Positions 11,400 to 23,996 of a DNA stretch of 64,000 bases are shown in pieces. Each line of letters opens with the position of its first letter. The first letter of the stretch is position 1. The stretch is from Tubiluchus corallicola. Lineage: Eukaryota; Priapulida; Priapulimorpha; Priapulimorphida; Tubiluchidae. The stretch covers positions 186,001 to 250,000 of the forward strand of contig JAQGDQ010000238.1 in NCBI GenBank assembly GCA_030141605.1, read 5' to 3'. Under the pieces are notes generated by a model that ran no database searches, was not told the DNA's origin, and saw nothing but the letters and a program-made list of their open reading frames with translations. Both the position numbers and the translations under genes were made by a program.

Positions 11400-14300
11400 T
11401 TCCGGCAGACTGATCTGACTCATTCCGTCACGTGCGACCAATCAGACGCTCCCAGGGCGTAGCTAGTCTGTCTGTCATTCTGCTGCCTAGGTGCTATTGG
11501 TGAAGATGATTTTGAAGCTTGTTCAAAGCTGAACTGATAGAAACGGTCGACGCGTGGCAGTCTTTCGACCAGCAGACTGATACTAGTAGCGTCATCTGTT
11601 CGCATGAGTATCATGCTACTGGTAACTGGTTGACCAGTTGGCATGGTGTCAAGCATTAATACATCGGGGACTTCATAAAACTATGCACATGCAACGCTAA
11701 TAATAATCTTTGCAACAATCAAATGCTTTTACATTGAACTGTTCAGTCCTTATAAAAAGTGCATTTAGTGAGGCTTTTCTTTGAAAAATTATGTTCGTGC
11801 GCGTATCAACATGTATGTTGGGACAGCATTACGTTTCTGGGGTCCACTAAATTGTTAAGCAGCTGCTATGTCTTTTAGGCAACGTTTCTCACGGCATGGT
11901 ATACTGATGCCTGCTGGCCTCACGAGTCACCATGAAATAATTAAAACCTCTAATATACAAACTTGCTTATGCGCAGAGAGAGGAGACACCGAGCGAGAGA
12001 TAGAGAGAGAGAATTAGAGCGCCACACGAGTGGCTGTGTGTTAGGGTGTGTCCAGGCGTGCATGCACGCGTGAGAATTATTGTATTATATAATAAGTCTA
12101 TACAAAAAAATAAATTTACGAAGAAATCACTTATTGAAACAGAAAGATTATTCGCAATCTCCTATTTGGATAGCGGGATAATAGTTTATTGGTTTACCAC
12201 TAATGACTTTATCCTTCATAAATTTTAATTTTTTACCATTCACTCCGTTCACTGCAGGAGATAGTGAGATGGTCATTTCAAATTTTATAACATACCGAAT
12301 TTATCCTTTTCAAGCGACGTATTGCCTAAAAGAAATTGAAAATTTTAATTCAAGTTGCTATGTAAATATGAAATTAAACTTAGGAGAAAATGCGTTTTGA
12401 AACTGAAGTTGTACATGCCTAAGGTCTCTCGGCTATTCACGTCCTAAAAATCATAGATTTTTAAACGTTATTTTATTGACATGCGAGATATGTGAAAAAA
12501 ATGATTTATATATCTTGTACTAGATCAATGTGAGAAACTGGCCAAGAGCTGAATGAAATATTTTAGTTGTTTTAAATGCTTATTATAATGACGCCATGTG
12601 TTTATAGTTTACAACGGCTGCCCTTATTGAATAACGCCCACATATAAATTTTCTTTTTCTGGGTGCCTCGTTATCGTTAAGTTCATCTGTTTTGGAATTT
12701 ATTTCAAAATTTTTCAGAACGCCATTCCACAGTCATGATGTATGCGGCAAGTCTCAAGTTCTGTATTGTAATGAGCGAACTTTATTGATCGCAAGATAGG
12801 TGGCAGCAGCTGACAACTGTCAAGCATGCAGCAGAGTTCATTCCAGGCAGCTTTTTTTTGCTTGTCTACGACTGCGTCCTGCATACTGCACGTGCTTTGA
12901 GCACCAGCATTTATTTTTCGAACACAAATGTACAGTTAAGTTACATAAGTAGTTCAATTAAAAGAAATTAGTAGACTAGTACAACTCAGTATGTGCGTGT
13001 ACAAAATACTTGCAGTAAAATCAGTACCCTGTAAAACTGTAACAGGAAGAAATATTAACAATTTATGAGGTAAACCTCTATTTTTGTTAACTACAAACAT
13101 GACTAAAAGTACAATGTTAAGACATCAAGACACATTTTGTACCATAACGATTTTGTCTGCTCATCACTCCTGGAATAAAAAATGGGCGTATTAAGAAAAA
13201 AATTTGCATACATTTAGTTTCCTGGAAATAATGATGTGTTTACAACCTCCTATTTGCAAATCCGCGAAACAAGATGTTTCCTTCCTACAACATAGCAATG
13301 CCGAGAGAATGACAGAGAATTTCGAGGAGGCAACATTCTCTGGTGTGTTCATTTGTGTTTACTGACCCATAAGAAGTCAAGTTCTATGTTCCGAGAAAGA
13401 CAAAAACGGCATAAAAAAGTGTAAGATAACTCCAACAAATTCTCAACTACAACATGTACGCCTTATACAAATGCAGACACACCGCGCAGGAAACATGAAA
13501 AATGGACCAGAGAATTTTTATTACGTGTTTTTCATTATTATTACACTGTTACTTTGTGATTATAATTCTGTAAGCTCGGCTCGTATAGACCACATTTCCT
13601 TGAGGAAGGATTAAAACATGTAAAGAATTTACATGCTTACGAGATGTATGTAGGGATTACCCACGTGTTATGCTGGCCCACACCTGCGGTTGAAATACCA
13701 GATCAGAAGATGGGGCTCGCGCTAACAAGCTACCCTATTTACGTTAAGCTCCTCTTGAATGGGCACTTCAGTGGACTTCAACCAAAAGTAAACAGTGAAC
13801 AGGACTTGTGTCGCATGTTGCATTCAACTAGTTATTCTTCTGCCTATTGTTGCTAAACTGCTTTTGAATGTTGCACAAGGTTTTTGCTTTTGTATGGTTA
13901 TAATGAAGACCAACACCAGTTCAGCGACCAGATCCATGATTTCGGATGGTTTCATGGTAACACAACACAACAGCAACGCTCTATATACTTAAAACAAAAA
14001 ACAACGTGTTCATTTAAATAAAGTCACCAGTTAGTTAGTTAACACGAAACGTAGGCACCAATTTGTTCGAAAAAACATCAACTAACAGGCAGACTAAGAG
14101 AGCTGTTCTTGTTCCACCCTAAGATTAGATGAAGCTTTCTTCTGTTGTATATGGAAATAGCTCAGCTCTTCAACCAATTGGACAAACGCTAAGCGTTGCT
14201 ATGTAAGATAGGTTACCTAAAGTGGAAAGCGTGGAAAGGATGAGTTCACTTAGTCCAGGTGTTGGAGAGGTGTTAGGCTATCAACTCTTTTCTTATTGAA

Positions 14301-14720
14301 ATTTCGTCGTGCCATAATGCAATTGTCAAGAGGTTTAACGGCCTAAGGTTTGTTTGTTCTGACGCTCAACTCTTTCACAAGCATGGAAACCTTTTGCCAA
14401 CTTGCGACAATTGTTGGTACGGCTTCGAAAAGTCAAGACCATGGTTCCTGCTAGAATTGTAGTATTGTACGAACTTAGCACATACATTCAGAAAGTTGCC
14501 CATACATTTCACAATGCATTACACAGAATTAAGATTCGCTATTGTGTATTGTATACGTGCATCAAACTTCGAACCAATTTAATTCTATTGGTAAATCATA
14601 TTCCATTTAAGCTGCACAGGTGAAAATGCATGCAGCTACAATAATATGCAATTTCAAATTGTGGCTTAGTTTGTAAGTTGATTATTTTTTGCTAATAAAC
14701 ATGTGGTTCCAAGGTAAATG
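11400..14720. other. Upstream intergenic stretch, no gene recognised
   Basis: Moderately GC-richer sequence of the Hes 5' flank (to about 11,660) grades into AT-rich DNA. A short GA-rich patch lies near 11,990. The open frames here are short, lack motifs and look like chance. Confidence 0.5.
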
Positions 14721-15086
14721 CTATTTTAAGATGCTGACCAGAACAAATGTAAATTTAACTGAAATGGAAGACAATCTTAAGGAATAGGTGTGAATATCAA
14801 CGGTTTCGGTTTCGTCCCAATTAGGACCCCACAGAGAGACTTTATCTGGGGGAACATTGTGGAAAATTTGCCTGCAGGAACCTCCGTGGGTGTTCTTTAT
14901 TGTTGGTCGAATAATAGACGGTTCATTTACCGTGGATGAGCTTTTCTCAGCATCCAGCCTGGGCTTAAGCATCATTTTAAATAACCCCGTAGAGCTCCTT
15001 TCATATTGCCCACTTTCAACACTAGTTACTGTAACAGTAACGCTAGAACTGTACACTAATTGTTGAACGACATTAATAAAAAACAT
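14721..15086 (-). CDS. Unrecognised 121-codon frame with a possible short upstream intron
   Basis: The minus-strand frame begins with ATG immediately after a good acceptor (TTTACTGTAG at 15087-15096). A strong donor (GTACGT, from 15169 downwards) sits 83 bases upstream, which suggests a small spliced transcript with a non-coding first exon, since that exon has stops in all frames. The middle of the product looks protein-like (CRQIFHNVPPDKVSLWGPNW) with Ser/Thr/Val-rich flanks and a hydrophobic C-terminal end (SVKFTFVLVSILK). I recognise no family. A 69-codon frame on the plus strand overlaps it, so chance cannot be excluded. Confidence 0.25.
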   Translation of the reverse strand: MFFINVVQQLVYSSSVTVTVTSVESGQYERSSTGLFKMMLKPRLDAEKSSSTVNEPSIIRPTIKNTHGGSCRQIFHNVPPDKVSLWGPNWDETETVDIHTYSLRLSSISVKFTFVLVSILK

Positions 15087-15334
15087 CTACAGTAAAGAAA
15101 TAAACAGCGCAGTAACGTGAAACAACAAAAATAAATTAAAGGAAACAAAATAATACAATCACTACGTACCATCAGTTTCAAACTTTCAGGGCATTAATAC
15201 TGTAGTACCAAAGCAAACATGTCTACTGTAGTGAAATGTGTCTTTTCTTTTCATTGTTGCGGCAACTGTGTGATATTTTGTGCTCTTTGTGTTACTTTTT
15301 CTCTCTTGATTTTTCCTGTATTGCGACTTCTGTA

Positions 15335-15665
15335 CTTAGTAATTTTGGTTTCTAGGAATTTTTCGCACATGGTAATTTTTTACAGGTAAATTTCATACTA
15401 TAATCTTTAGTTACAAGGAATTTCTGGTACTAGGAAAATCTGCTATGTTTGGTACGAGGAAATTATAGTATTAGGATTGTTTGTACATGTACTAAGAAAT
15501 ATTGGTACGAGGAAAATTTGGTACTAGAAAAGTTTGGTACTAAACGAAAAAGAATTTCTGTATCTCAGTATAAAATAATTGTTTTAGCTGGAAAATAGGA
15601 AAGTTCCCCCCTTAGGGAAGTTTATCCAGTAGGGAGGAATTTGGCACTAGTAAAGTCCGGTTTCC
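15335..15665 (-). repeat. Degenerate GGTACTAGGAAAATTT minisatellite, left arm of an inverted pair
   Basis: Units of about 20 bases resembling TTGGTACTAGGAAAATT recur with many substitutions. The same consensus appears in reverse complement at 16338-16850, so the two arrays form a long imperfect inverted repeat around 670 bases of other sequence. Confidence 0.7.
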
Positions 15666-15989
15666 CAAATACCTGTTTTTACTAACTCGTGTGACTACCT
15701 GCCTGTCTGTCCGTCCGCCTGTCTGTATCTTAATAATTACTACAATGACAAAGACACAATTAAAATTTATTGTTTTTCAAACAAGCATTCAGACATCAAA
15801 AGCAAAATTGTACAGCACCAAGAACTGCTACTAGCATTTGAAAGGTGAATTTTATTTATTCCCATTAGATAAGTCCTGTAAAAGCATTTTGCACAAAATA
15901 TGAACTGAATTTAAATCATTGTTATTATAAAAAAAGTTGCAAATGTGCCACGTAGTGTCGTGCCAGCAATAACCATGTATGCAGTAGCA

Positions 15990-16265
15990 ATCAGCAGTCG
16001 CTCTCGTTGCTGTTACAATTGTCATAATCATTGTCACTGTAATAAACATCATTAGTGTCATCTTTTCCTTAGCTATTAGTATTTATCATCGCCATCGTTA
16101 ATGTTATTATCATCACCATCGTCCTTGTCGTCATCAACATTATTGACATCATTATCACTGTAGTCATCCATGCAACAAATAATGGCAATGGCAACAGCAA
16201 CAAAACAGTAAAATTAAAAAAGACAAGGCAGCTATGATAACGACGATGACGAATAACAAACAAAC
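15990..16265. repeat. Trinucleotide-rich (ATC/GTC/ACA) patch between the two minisatellite arms
   Basis: Imperfect CAT, CAC, GTC and CAA triplets lie in the centre of the inverted pair. The Met/Thr/Ile-rich minus-strand frames across it are repeat translations. Confidence 0.6.
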
Positions 16266-16337
16266 AAGTCAAAGAAAAACAAATGCAACAGTTATGGACC
16301 TCTACAACTTGCTCATGTAGGTTATATAAAAGATATT

Positions 16338-16850
16338 TTCATAGTACCAAACTTTCCTTGTAGCAAACTTTCTCTACATCAAGTTTGCCTAGTACCACAC
16401 TTTTGCCGTACTAAACTTTCCGAGTACCAAAACTTGTTCCGTACCACTTTTACCTTTTACTATATTTACCTGTATCAACAATTTTTAACAAATCCTCGCT
16501 AGTACTGTATTTACCACAACTATATTTTCTCTGAATCAAATTTTCCCAGGACCAAAATTTCCTAGTAGCAAATTGTCTCGATACCAAAATTTCCCTGTGT
16601 CAAAAATTCCTAGTAGTAATTTTTCCCAGTATCAAAATTTATCTGTACCAAAAATTGCTAGTAGCAAATTTTCCCAGTATCAAAACTTATCCGTACGAAA
16701 AATCGCTAGTAGCAAGTTTTCCCACTATCAAAATTTATCTGTACCAAAAATTCATAGTAGCGAATTTTCTCGGTACTAAAATTTCCTCATACCAAAATTA
16801 TCAGGACTAAATTTACTTGTACCAAACTCACTAGTACCAAATTTGCCAGA
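16338..16850 (+). repeat. Degenerate AGTACCAAAATTTTCC minisatellite, right arm of an inverted pair
   Basis: About 25 imperfect units of 20-21 bases such as CAGTATCAAAATTTATCTG and AGTACCAAACTTTCC occur here. They are the reverse complement of the 15335-15665 array. The 68-codon frame across it (repeating Y-Q-N-L-S-V-P-K-I) is only a translation of the repeat. Confidence 0.8.
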
Positions 16851-17934
16851 GTCTTTGTTTTCGGTGTATTCACTACGTTTTTGTCACCAACATTTAATTC
16901 GATTCAAATACAATTTGCTTTGCGAAGAAGGCAATTTTTTATAGGCCAACCTTTAGCAATTGCTAACAATAAAACAACGCGTCGCTTCTTTTCTTTGTGT
17001 AAAAACTGAGGTAAGAATCTAGAAAAACTTGTGAAAAAAGGCGTAAGTCAATAAAAAGCTCGAGTGTGATATGCGCCTGGTTTAATGTTTTTCACACGTC
17101 GTAAACTAAAAGCGTTAGCAGGATTGCGAAAGTATCACTTACATGACAATTCATGCATCTTAGACTGCGCACATACCCCTTCTTTCAGTAAGACGTTCAC
17201 TTCTTAACTCTTGTGATAAAATAACAATGGGTTATAGGTAAATATTAACTCTTACAACTGCCTGTTAACAGGGCTGAATTTTTTCTGCAGAACAAGAAGC
17301 ATTGTCGCCTTTGATACGTTTAAATCGTGCTTGTGTTTGAAGTTTTTGCAGTACGTGTATTTTGAAATGTTGGTAATGATAGATTCCTTTCAGTCTTTAT
17401 TCTTGCCTATAAACAAGTGTTTACGTGAAATTTATATGGCTTTTACATGCTTGAATTATTTAACTTGGTGACTTCTAATCACGAAACAGTGTTTCTTGTC
17501 AGCAGTAATGTGACAGATTACTTTCTTTTTGTTCTAATAAATTAATCATTAATATGAGAAACAATTTGTAAAATAGCTCAAGCGTACTAGTTGTTACGTA
17601 TGTTCTCTGCACATTAAATTTCTATTATTAACTTCTTCTTCCAGACAACACCAGTCACGGCATTTAGACTAAGCACAACATGCAAAATTGCATTTACGCA
17701 AGCTCTAAGCCTTGCATACAAGACGATTTTTAGGAAAACTGGTTTAATGAATCCTTGCATAGCGCTAAGAACGTTCGCATAAATAATTTGACTTAGTGCG
17801 ATAAATTTATTTCTCGCTTATTACTTAATACATTACGTCAGCTAGAAATTAGTTACCTTTTTTGCGTCTTCTTCAGGTATGCTATACTGTTTTTTCAACT
17901 ATCCACGCGTATTGACCAAAATCTCTTAAAGCCA

Positions 17935-18093
17935 TTGGTAACAGAAAAGGTTAAAGAAAGAACTAAAAAGATAAGAAACGAAATAACTAGAGAAGAAATG
18001 AAGTTCGAAGACGTAAAAGTAAATACCAAGGTAGAGAGAAGACGGAAAAACAAAAAAAGCAAAAAGCAGTGTTACGAGCAATTTGTAAAATTA
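17935..18093. other. Purine-rich AT sequence beside the inverted repeat, no gene
   Basis: A Lys/Glu-rich frame begins here and runs into the inverted repeat at 18094. Its composition is explained by A/G-rich DNA, and no domain or splice signal is visible. Confidence 0.4.
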
Positions 18094-18927
18094 TTGGTTC
18101 CTCAGTGCATGAATTCTTGCACACTTCGCAAAATAAAAGGGAATTTATTAGCTAAAATTGATTTTGTTCTTGTTAAAAATAGGTGCTCAATTTTGCTTTA
18201 GAAATGGGGTAACCTACTTTGTTTACTTCTTTAAGTTAGTACAACAACTTTTGTAGAATATATTTTCGTTGATTATGTTGGCTGTTTGGAAAAGTTTTTT
18301 TCAACAGAGTTTTATTGTTTTATAGTAAAAATTTAATCACTTTTTACAAATGTTAAAATAATAACAATGACAAAGCAATTCAACAACAACTAAATTTGAA
18401 TTTGCACATTTAACACGTGGAATTTAAATCCTTAAACCAGATTATTTAACACACAGTCCCAATTTAAGAATTTAAACTACTTGAATGAAATCTAAATTCA
18501 TATACAGCACTCAAAATTACACTGAGAAGTTTGGCAACCGTAACAATTTGTTGCAGATTCAAATACTATGATTGCTGCTGTGCGCTGCATCTTCAACTCT
18601 GTTGTTCACTCTCCTCAATTAGCTTTATTCTTTATTCGTTGTTGAATTGCTTTGTCATTGTTATTATTTTTACATTTGTAAAAGTAGTTAATTTTTACTA
18701 TAACACAATAAAATCTGTTGAAAAAACTGTTCCAAACAGCCAACATAATCTATGAAAATATAGTCTACAAAAGTTGTTGTACTAACTTAAAGAAGTAGAC
18801 AAAGTAGATTATCCCATTTCTAAAGCAAAATTGAGCACCTATTTTTAACAAGAATAAAATCAATTTTAGCAATTAAATTCCGTTTTATTTTGCAAAGTGG
18901 GCAAGAATTCATACACTGAGGAACCAA
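18094..18927. mobile_element. Long inverted-repeat (foldback/MITE-like) element, about 300-bp arms
   Basis: The left arm 18094-18393 and right arm 18637-18927 are near-complete reverse complements. For example, GGTTCCTCAGTGCATGAATTC on the left faces GAATTCATACACTGAGGAACC on the right, and the inner ends TGACAAAGCAATTCAACAAC and GTTGTTGAATTGCTTTGTCA face each other across a loop of about 240 bases. No transposase is seen. This is the layout of a non-autonomous foldback element. I could not identify a clear target duplication. Confidence 0.85.
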
Positions 18928-19084
18928 TTTAAATAATTAGACAGAATAGAGAAAAGTTTTGATGTCTTTAAAGTGTGGTTTCAAGACAAAACGGAGTATA
19001 AGGGCTAACAAGATTTTTAAATTTTAGTTTACTATTATTTGACGGTGTATTAGCAAAAATGATTTATTTTTTAACCAGTGAGTT

Positions 19085-19205
19085 ATAATCATTATCATCA
19101 TCACCATCACCATCATCATCATCATCATCATCATTACCAGCACCATCATCATCACCATCACCAGCACCATCATCATCATCATCAGCGTCTCCATCGTCAT
19201 CATCA
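19085..19205. repeat. (ATC)n trinucleotide repeat
   Basis: ATC/ACC/AGC triplets run for about 120 bases. The poly-Met and poly-Asp minus-strand frames are artefacts of it. Confidence 0.95.
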
Positions 19206-19817
19206 CCATTATTTGGCTTTATAGTTGCTGATATTAAATTTGTTACTGATGTTGTTGATGCCAGCATCGGCGTTGTTGTCAGTGTTGTTGCCGCTCCTGT
19301 TATCGCCGATACTTCATATAATTGGGTCAAGTAGTTTCAACTCGGGTTCATTGTCTAGGAAATCATACTAATTTCCATAGCACTAAAGGAATTTTGCCAG
19401 TTCGCTTACACGTGCAGATGAGTTTAGTAACAAAGCATTGTGTCACGCTGTCCTTAATGAATGCAACAAGTTAATGAATCGCTACTGAATTACTTGTCAC
19501 TTGCGTAAAGGCGGCTGTAATTGCTTTTACACTTCATCGCTGTGTCTTCATTAGTTCAAGTCCAAGCGGATTACCCCAGATTGAGCTGGGACACTCGTGT
19601 CACCTGAACAACCAAAGATCTATGACTTGTCGGGTCACTTTTGATCTGACGGGTATCAAAGGACCCTCTAAAAATCAATTGTTTTATGGTGCTTAATAAT
19701 AATAATGACTGTTATGTAAGACAGCTGCAACACCTGTAATGTCCATGAACTACATTGAACACTGATAATTCACTACGTGTTTGGGTATAAAATGCACAGC
19801 ATCATTAAACTAAGTTT

Positions 19818-20414
19818 TTAAAGGAAGACAGGATGATTTTTCATATACTGACTCATTTTCCGACAAAAAAGTACACATTTTAACACGATTAATATTGCAA
19901 AAGCGTTTCTGATAATTAAATAATAGATTTAAAACTTAGTTAACGGTAAGCCAGCCCAACTATTGATGACATCACAAACTAAATTAACTTTCAACAGTGA
20001 AAATATTCCACGAGCGTGTTGCAACTTGTTTGCGAAAGTGAAAATTGATGTACAGTGCTACTGTAAGATATTCAGTGTGTCGTATTAAAACTAGGCAATC
20101 TTTAAGATAAAAATTCAAATTTGAAATTTACCGCTGTGCTCACGCATGAGCTGTCGTCACAAACTAACACATCTGAACTGTACAGCACTTGTTTTTGTGC
20201 TATATGCTTCCGAAATGCAGGCGCTAGTGCCCGTCTAACAACAAGAGGCGAAATGCATGTTACAGCAAAGAACTAGTGGCGCGAACGTGAAATTTTGTTT
20301 GTGTGATAAAACTTCTTTCACATAAGTCATTTTTGAAAGAAATAGTATGTTCATAATTTTAAAGAATAGATTGTTTTGACCTTCAGTTTAAGATTGTGTC
20401 CGGTTTTGCTTTAA
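19818..20414 (-). mobile_element. TTAA-bounded MITE, copy 1
   Basis: This is a 597-bp unit with TTAA at both ends (19818-19821 and 20411-20414) and imperfect terminal inverted repeats just inside (TTAAAGGAAGACAGGAT against TTAAAGCAAAACCGGAC). It aligns along its whole length, in reverse orientation, with 43757-44580 and 51290-51876, sharing landmarks such as GGGCACTAGCGCC, ATCAATAGTTGGGC and the terminal CATCCTG. It has no coding capacity. TTAA target choice is typical of piggyBac elements, so it may be mobilised by one; that is inference. Confidence 0.8.
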
Positions 20415-22970
20415 GCTTTCAGTATAAATGTAATACAAAACTAACTGTTTATCTTTATTACATGGCAATAAAATAAAAAAATTAAACTACAGAAAATTTA
20501 GCTTTCTAACCACCTGTTCTGTTGGCTAACTCCACTACTGACCGAATACTGGGTGTTTAATTTATGGCATCAGTTGAGGTAAGTTTAATTAAAGCTGCAA
20601 TTCATTTATACATATACTTAGCTCAGCTTTATTCATTATTCCCTAGCTTACTTTCAAGAATCGAGAAGTACTTAGGATATGTACGATAAAAAGCAATTTA
20701 TATAGATAATGAAGAACTTTCTGATCACGAGTTTCATGTAAAAGCAAAAATGACTGAACAGTACGAAAAAACAAGTGCCATGCAATTGCTCTTGCCAAAA
20801 TAAAAGCTAAATTAAAGAAAGTAAAAAGAATAGGAACAAAGTGACATACCTTCATTGACAGTTTATTCCTATTACTTTCTTTAGTCAAGCTTTTATTTTG
20901 GCAAGGGCAATTGTATAATACTTGTTGTTTTTTCTTATGCAGTTGTTTTTTACGCTTTCCTCAACTTACTGTATCTTAAATCAATGACGCATAGCTGCTA
21001 TTTTTAACATTTTATTTGTATTTTTTCTGCTGATGAAGTACGCTAGGGTGACAGCTTCTGTAATTAACAAAAATAATTATTTTGAGACTACAAGGGCATT
21101 CAACACTTTCTTATGTTAAAGTGGCAGGTCTCAGGGGATATTTTATTTTAGTCTCCATTTTTGAGACTGAGGTTGTACAACAGCTTGCAAAAGTTGAACA
21201 TCTTTCCTGCACTATTGCGCAAGTTTAGCTCTGGCTTGCGACGTGTAGAGTTATTGTTATTCTTATCAGATGTAGAAAATTGTTAATTACACGTTTTGCA
21301 TTGCTTTATAGCATGGAGCTTTATGTTAGCGTTGTAATTACAAGGTGCTGTTTACTTATAACTTCTAAAGATAGAAAGCTTGCAGCATCCTTACAATAAA
21401 TCGGTCGTTGTTAGGGCGCATCTACAGCGAAATGGGTGATGCTGCAGTTAAGGGCTTTCAAATCTTTACAATGAAAAAACAATTTGTGCACAGGAATTTT
21501 GGAATTTTCAGCTTTGCTATAATGGCATACCAAACGAGTACTAATCCCCCTTTTTAGCTATACCAGGGTTGACGAGGCCAAAAACCCATAAGGCAAATAA
21601 TGCGTATTTTCTAGCGTCGAAATTCGTTTAAATTATGGCAGGTCTCACGACGACAATCTTCTTTCGAATATGAAAATAATATTATTTGGTAACAATTGAC
21701 TTCTTCAGCCTGTTTAACAATAGAAATTTAAACCACAATGTGGTGTCTTATTTCAAGTTTACACAACTTAAAGACCAAAATCTATTTAAAAACTTCAAAT
21801 ATCTTCAAAGGTTTACCTCCTATACTTGACTACGTTTTGCGGCAACTTTTTTCATTTTTTTTCAGTTTTGTTTATTGCAATACTTTAATAGCTTTATTAA
21901 TTTGCATCAAACGTAACGCATTTCACTGTTTTCTAGCTCCATTTAAACTGCGTGTAATCAGCTGGTAGAACTTGGAGCTGCCCTCACTAATGAGGAAAAG
22001 GACACACGTGACGATAATTACAGGTGATGAAACACGACAACAAGAGATTTTTGAATAGAAGACAAATCAAAGCAATCTACACAAAGCCCAGATTGTGGGT
22101 TCTGTGTAAAGAAAAGAGTTGAATGCAATTAGAACAATAACAGGGTAGATATTGACCACGTGCTTAAATTTAAATGTTAATACGTTTGTAGGCCTATTGC
22201 GCGTGTAGGTTTATTATAGCCTAGCTACACAACACAAAGGAAGAAAATTCGTTTCCGACTGTAAATTAATTGCGTTGCATGTTAAAATGTAATATACGTG
22301 TAGTTTGTTCTTTATGTAAGTAAAATTGAAATTTCAGTTAAACTTAAAAAGCGTATGAAACTTATTTACAAGCAGATACACATAGCATATGTTTAAAGCT
22401 CTGCAAAACAAAATGTAAATAAATTAAAACAGTTTTGGTTGATTAAAAACTGTGTACGTTATGAATTGCGTTACGTTTTGTGGTATTTTTCGTATTTCTC
22501 CAAGCTAGCTATATAAAGAAAAAGGGCAAAATTTAAATTGGAAAATCGTCTAATTACGAAACGTCTAATTTGTGTAAAACAAACTATTCAGCAAAATAAA
22601 AGCTTCTTTGCATTCAGTAATTCTAAGCCTGTTTTTACAAACAAATTTACTTTTCAGTGATGCTGAAGTGTTCAACTTATTGTATTTATTACCCGTTTGC
22701 CCTTTAATCTGATGTATTGTAAGAACTTAAAGCTACCTTATGCAGTAATAAAGGCTCCAGTTAGGCTCTGACCATGAGGGTGATGTTTGTAGAGTTACGC
22801 ATACTTGAACTGACTGCTCTTCCCTTTATTGTTTTTCGTAAATGTAGCTTGAAAAAATGCAATCCTTTCTCTATGTTTGTGCAGCACAAATCAAGTGCCA
22901 GCGCCAGTCGCGTGCGGTGTTGCCAGTCAACTCTTTTATTATTGGCTAATAAGGCAAAACCGGTCACAGA
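20415..22970. other. AT-rich intergenic stretch, nothing recognised
   Basis: No gene, satellite or element that I can name. A short imperfect inverted repeat around 20,755-20,912 (GCAATTGCTCTTGCCAAAATAAAAGCTAAAT facing its complement) is the only structure noticed. Confidence 0.4.
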
Positions 22971-22978
22971 CAGGCAGA

Positions 22979-23101
22979 ATGGACCTCGGACCTCCTGGTC
23001 ATTTTGGCAGACAGCAATTCCATGCCAAAGTGAACAGAAACAATCAAGTAGTAACGTTAGACGGCAAGGTTATTCCAAAAATTGTTGCAGTTACAGTCTG
23101 A
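22979..23101 (+). pseudogene. Possible N-terminal piece of a LINE ORF1 (gag-like)
   Basis: An open frame starting MDLGPPGHFGRQQFH and passing NNQVVTLDGKVIPK ends at a stop at 23101. It has a Gly/Arg/Asn-rich start and coding-like composition. The clear LINE ORF1 relic begins 0.9 kb downstream on the same strand, so this could be the start of the same ORF1 separated by an insertion. The link is inferred from order and character, not from a shared motif. Confidence 0.3.
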
Positions 23102-23996
23102 AAATTCGGAAACTGACACGACGACGTTTCTCACCATATGCTTTTATTGGCTCCAAACACAATGATAATACTCGAAATCATGATAATTATTCTTCTTTTT
23201 AAAACTTAGGTGCAATCGAGTCGCATAGATCTCTCATTTATAGCTGCAGTTGCTACAAATTAGTTTTACAATACGAAAATAATATTCTGTCTTCTTTCTT
23301 ACTTAATTTTTAAGTGTAGACAAAATGAGAATCGAACTGCTCATGTATTATTGTGGCACTATACCGTCAAATTTCATAATCGACGGTCAAAGGCTTGACT
23401 TTTTAAGAAAAATACAAAATTCGGGTCAGGTCCTTTTATACCGAAATTGTTGCATTTTATTAACGACAGTGAATTTAACTAAAGATTGAAATAATCACTT
23501 TAATCACAATGTAAAACGTACGGTCAAGAAATCATTTTATGATCTTGCAAGAAACTACTACATGTAGCATACTAGTAATTTTATCATATTGCTAACTCTT
23601 ACTATTGCGTATACTTGTTGTCTACAAACATCATTGTATATGTGCTGTATAGTTTTATGCGCAAATAAATGCGACCAAAAATGTAAAATGCGAATAATAA
23701 TATACATCCCACAAAAAATTCAAGTGTAACACAAAGCTTCGTTCTTGGTTCGCTTTTATTTTTAGTTTTCAAGAACGTCATTTACCATTATTCGTATTTT
23801 TTGTAAGATTATTTGGCTTATCAGTTTGTCAGTCGGTCGATCAGAGGAAATCGTTCAAATCTAACGTATATCAATCTTCATCTATTCATTTTTTTCATTC
23901 ATTTCTTTGAAGCTTTCTTCTTTCACCACTTCATTTATCCATTCATTCATTCGTTCGATTATTGATTTAGTTGTTCTTTATCTTTGATCATTTCAG

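Noticed and set aside
16573-16779. 68-codon frame with repeated Tyr-Gln-Asn-Leu-Ser
   Set aside because: It is a translation of the degenerate 20-bp minisatellite.
17935-18201. Lys/Glu-rich 88-codon frame
   Set aside because: It is low complexity from purine-rich DNA and runs into the arm of the inverted repeat, so it cannot be an independent gene there.
19024-19330. Poly-Met and poly-Asp frames on the minus strand
   Set aside because: They are translations of the ATC trinucleotide repeat.
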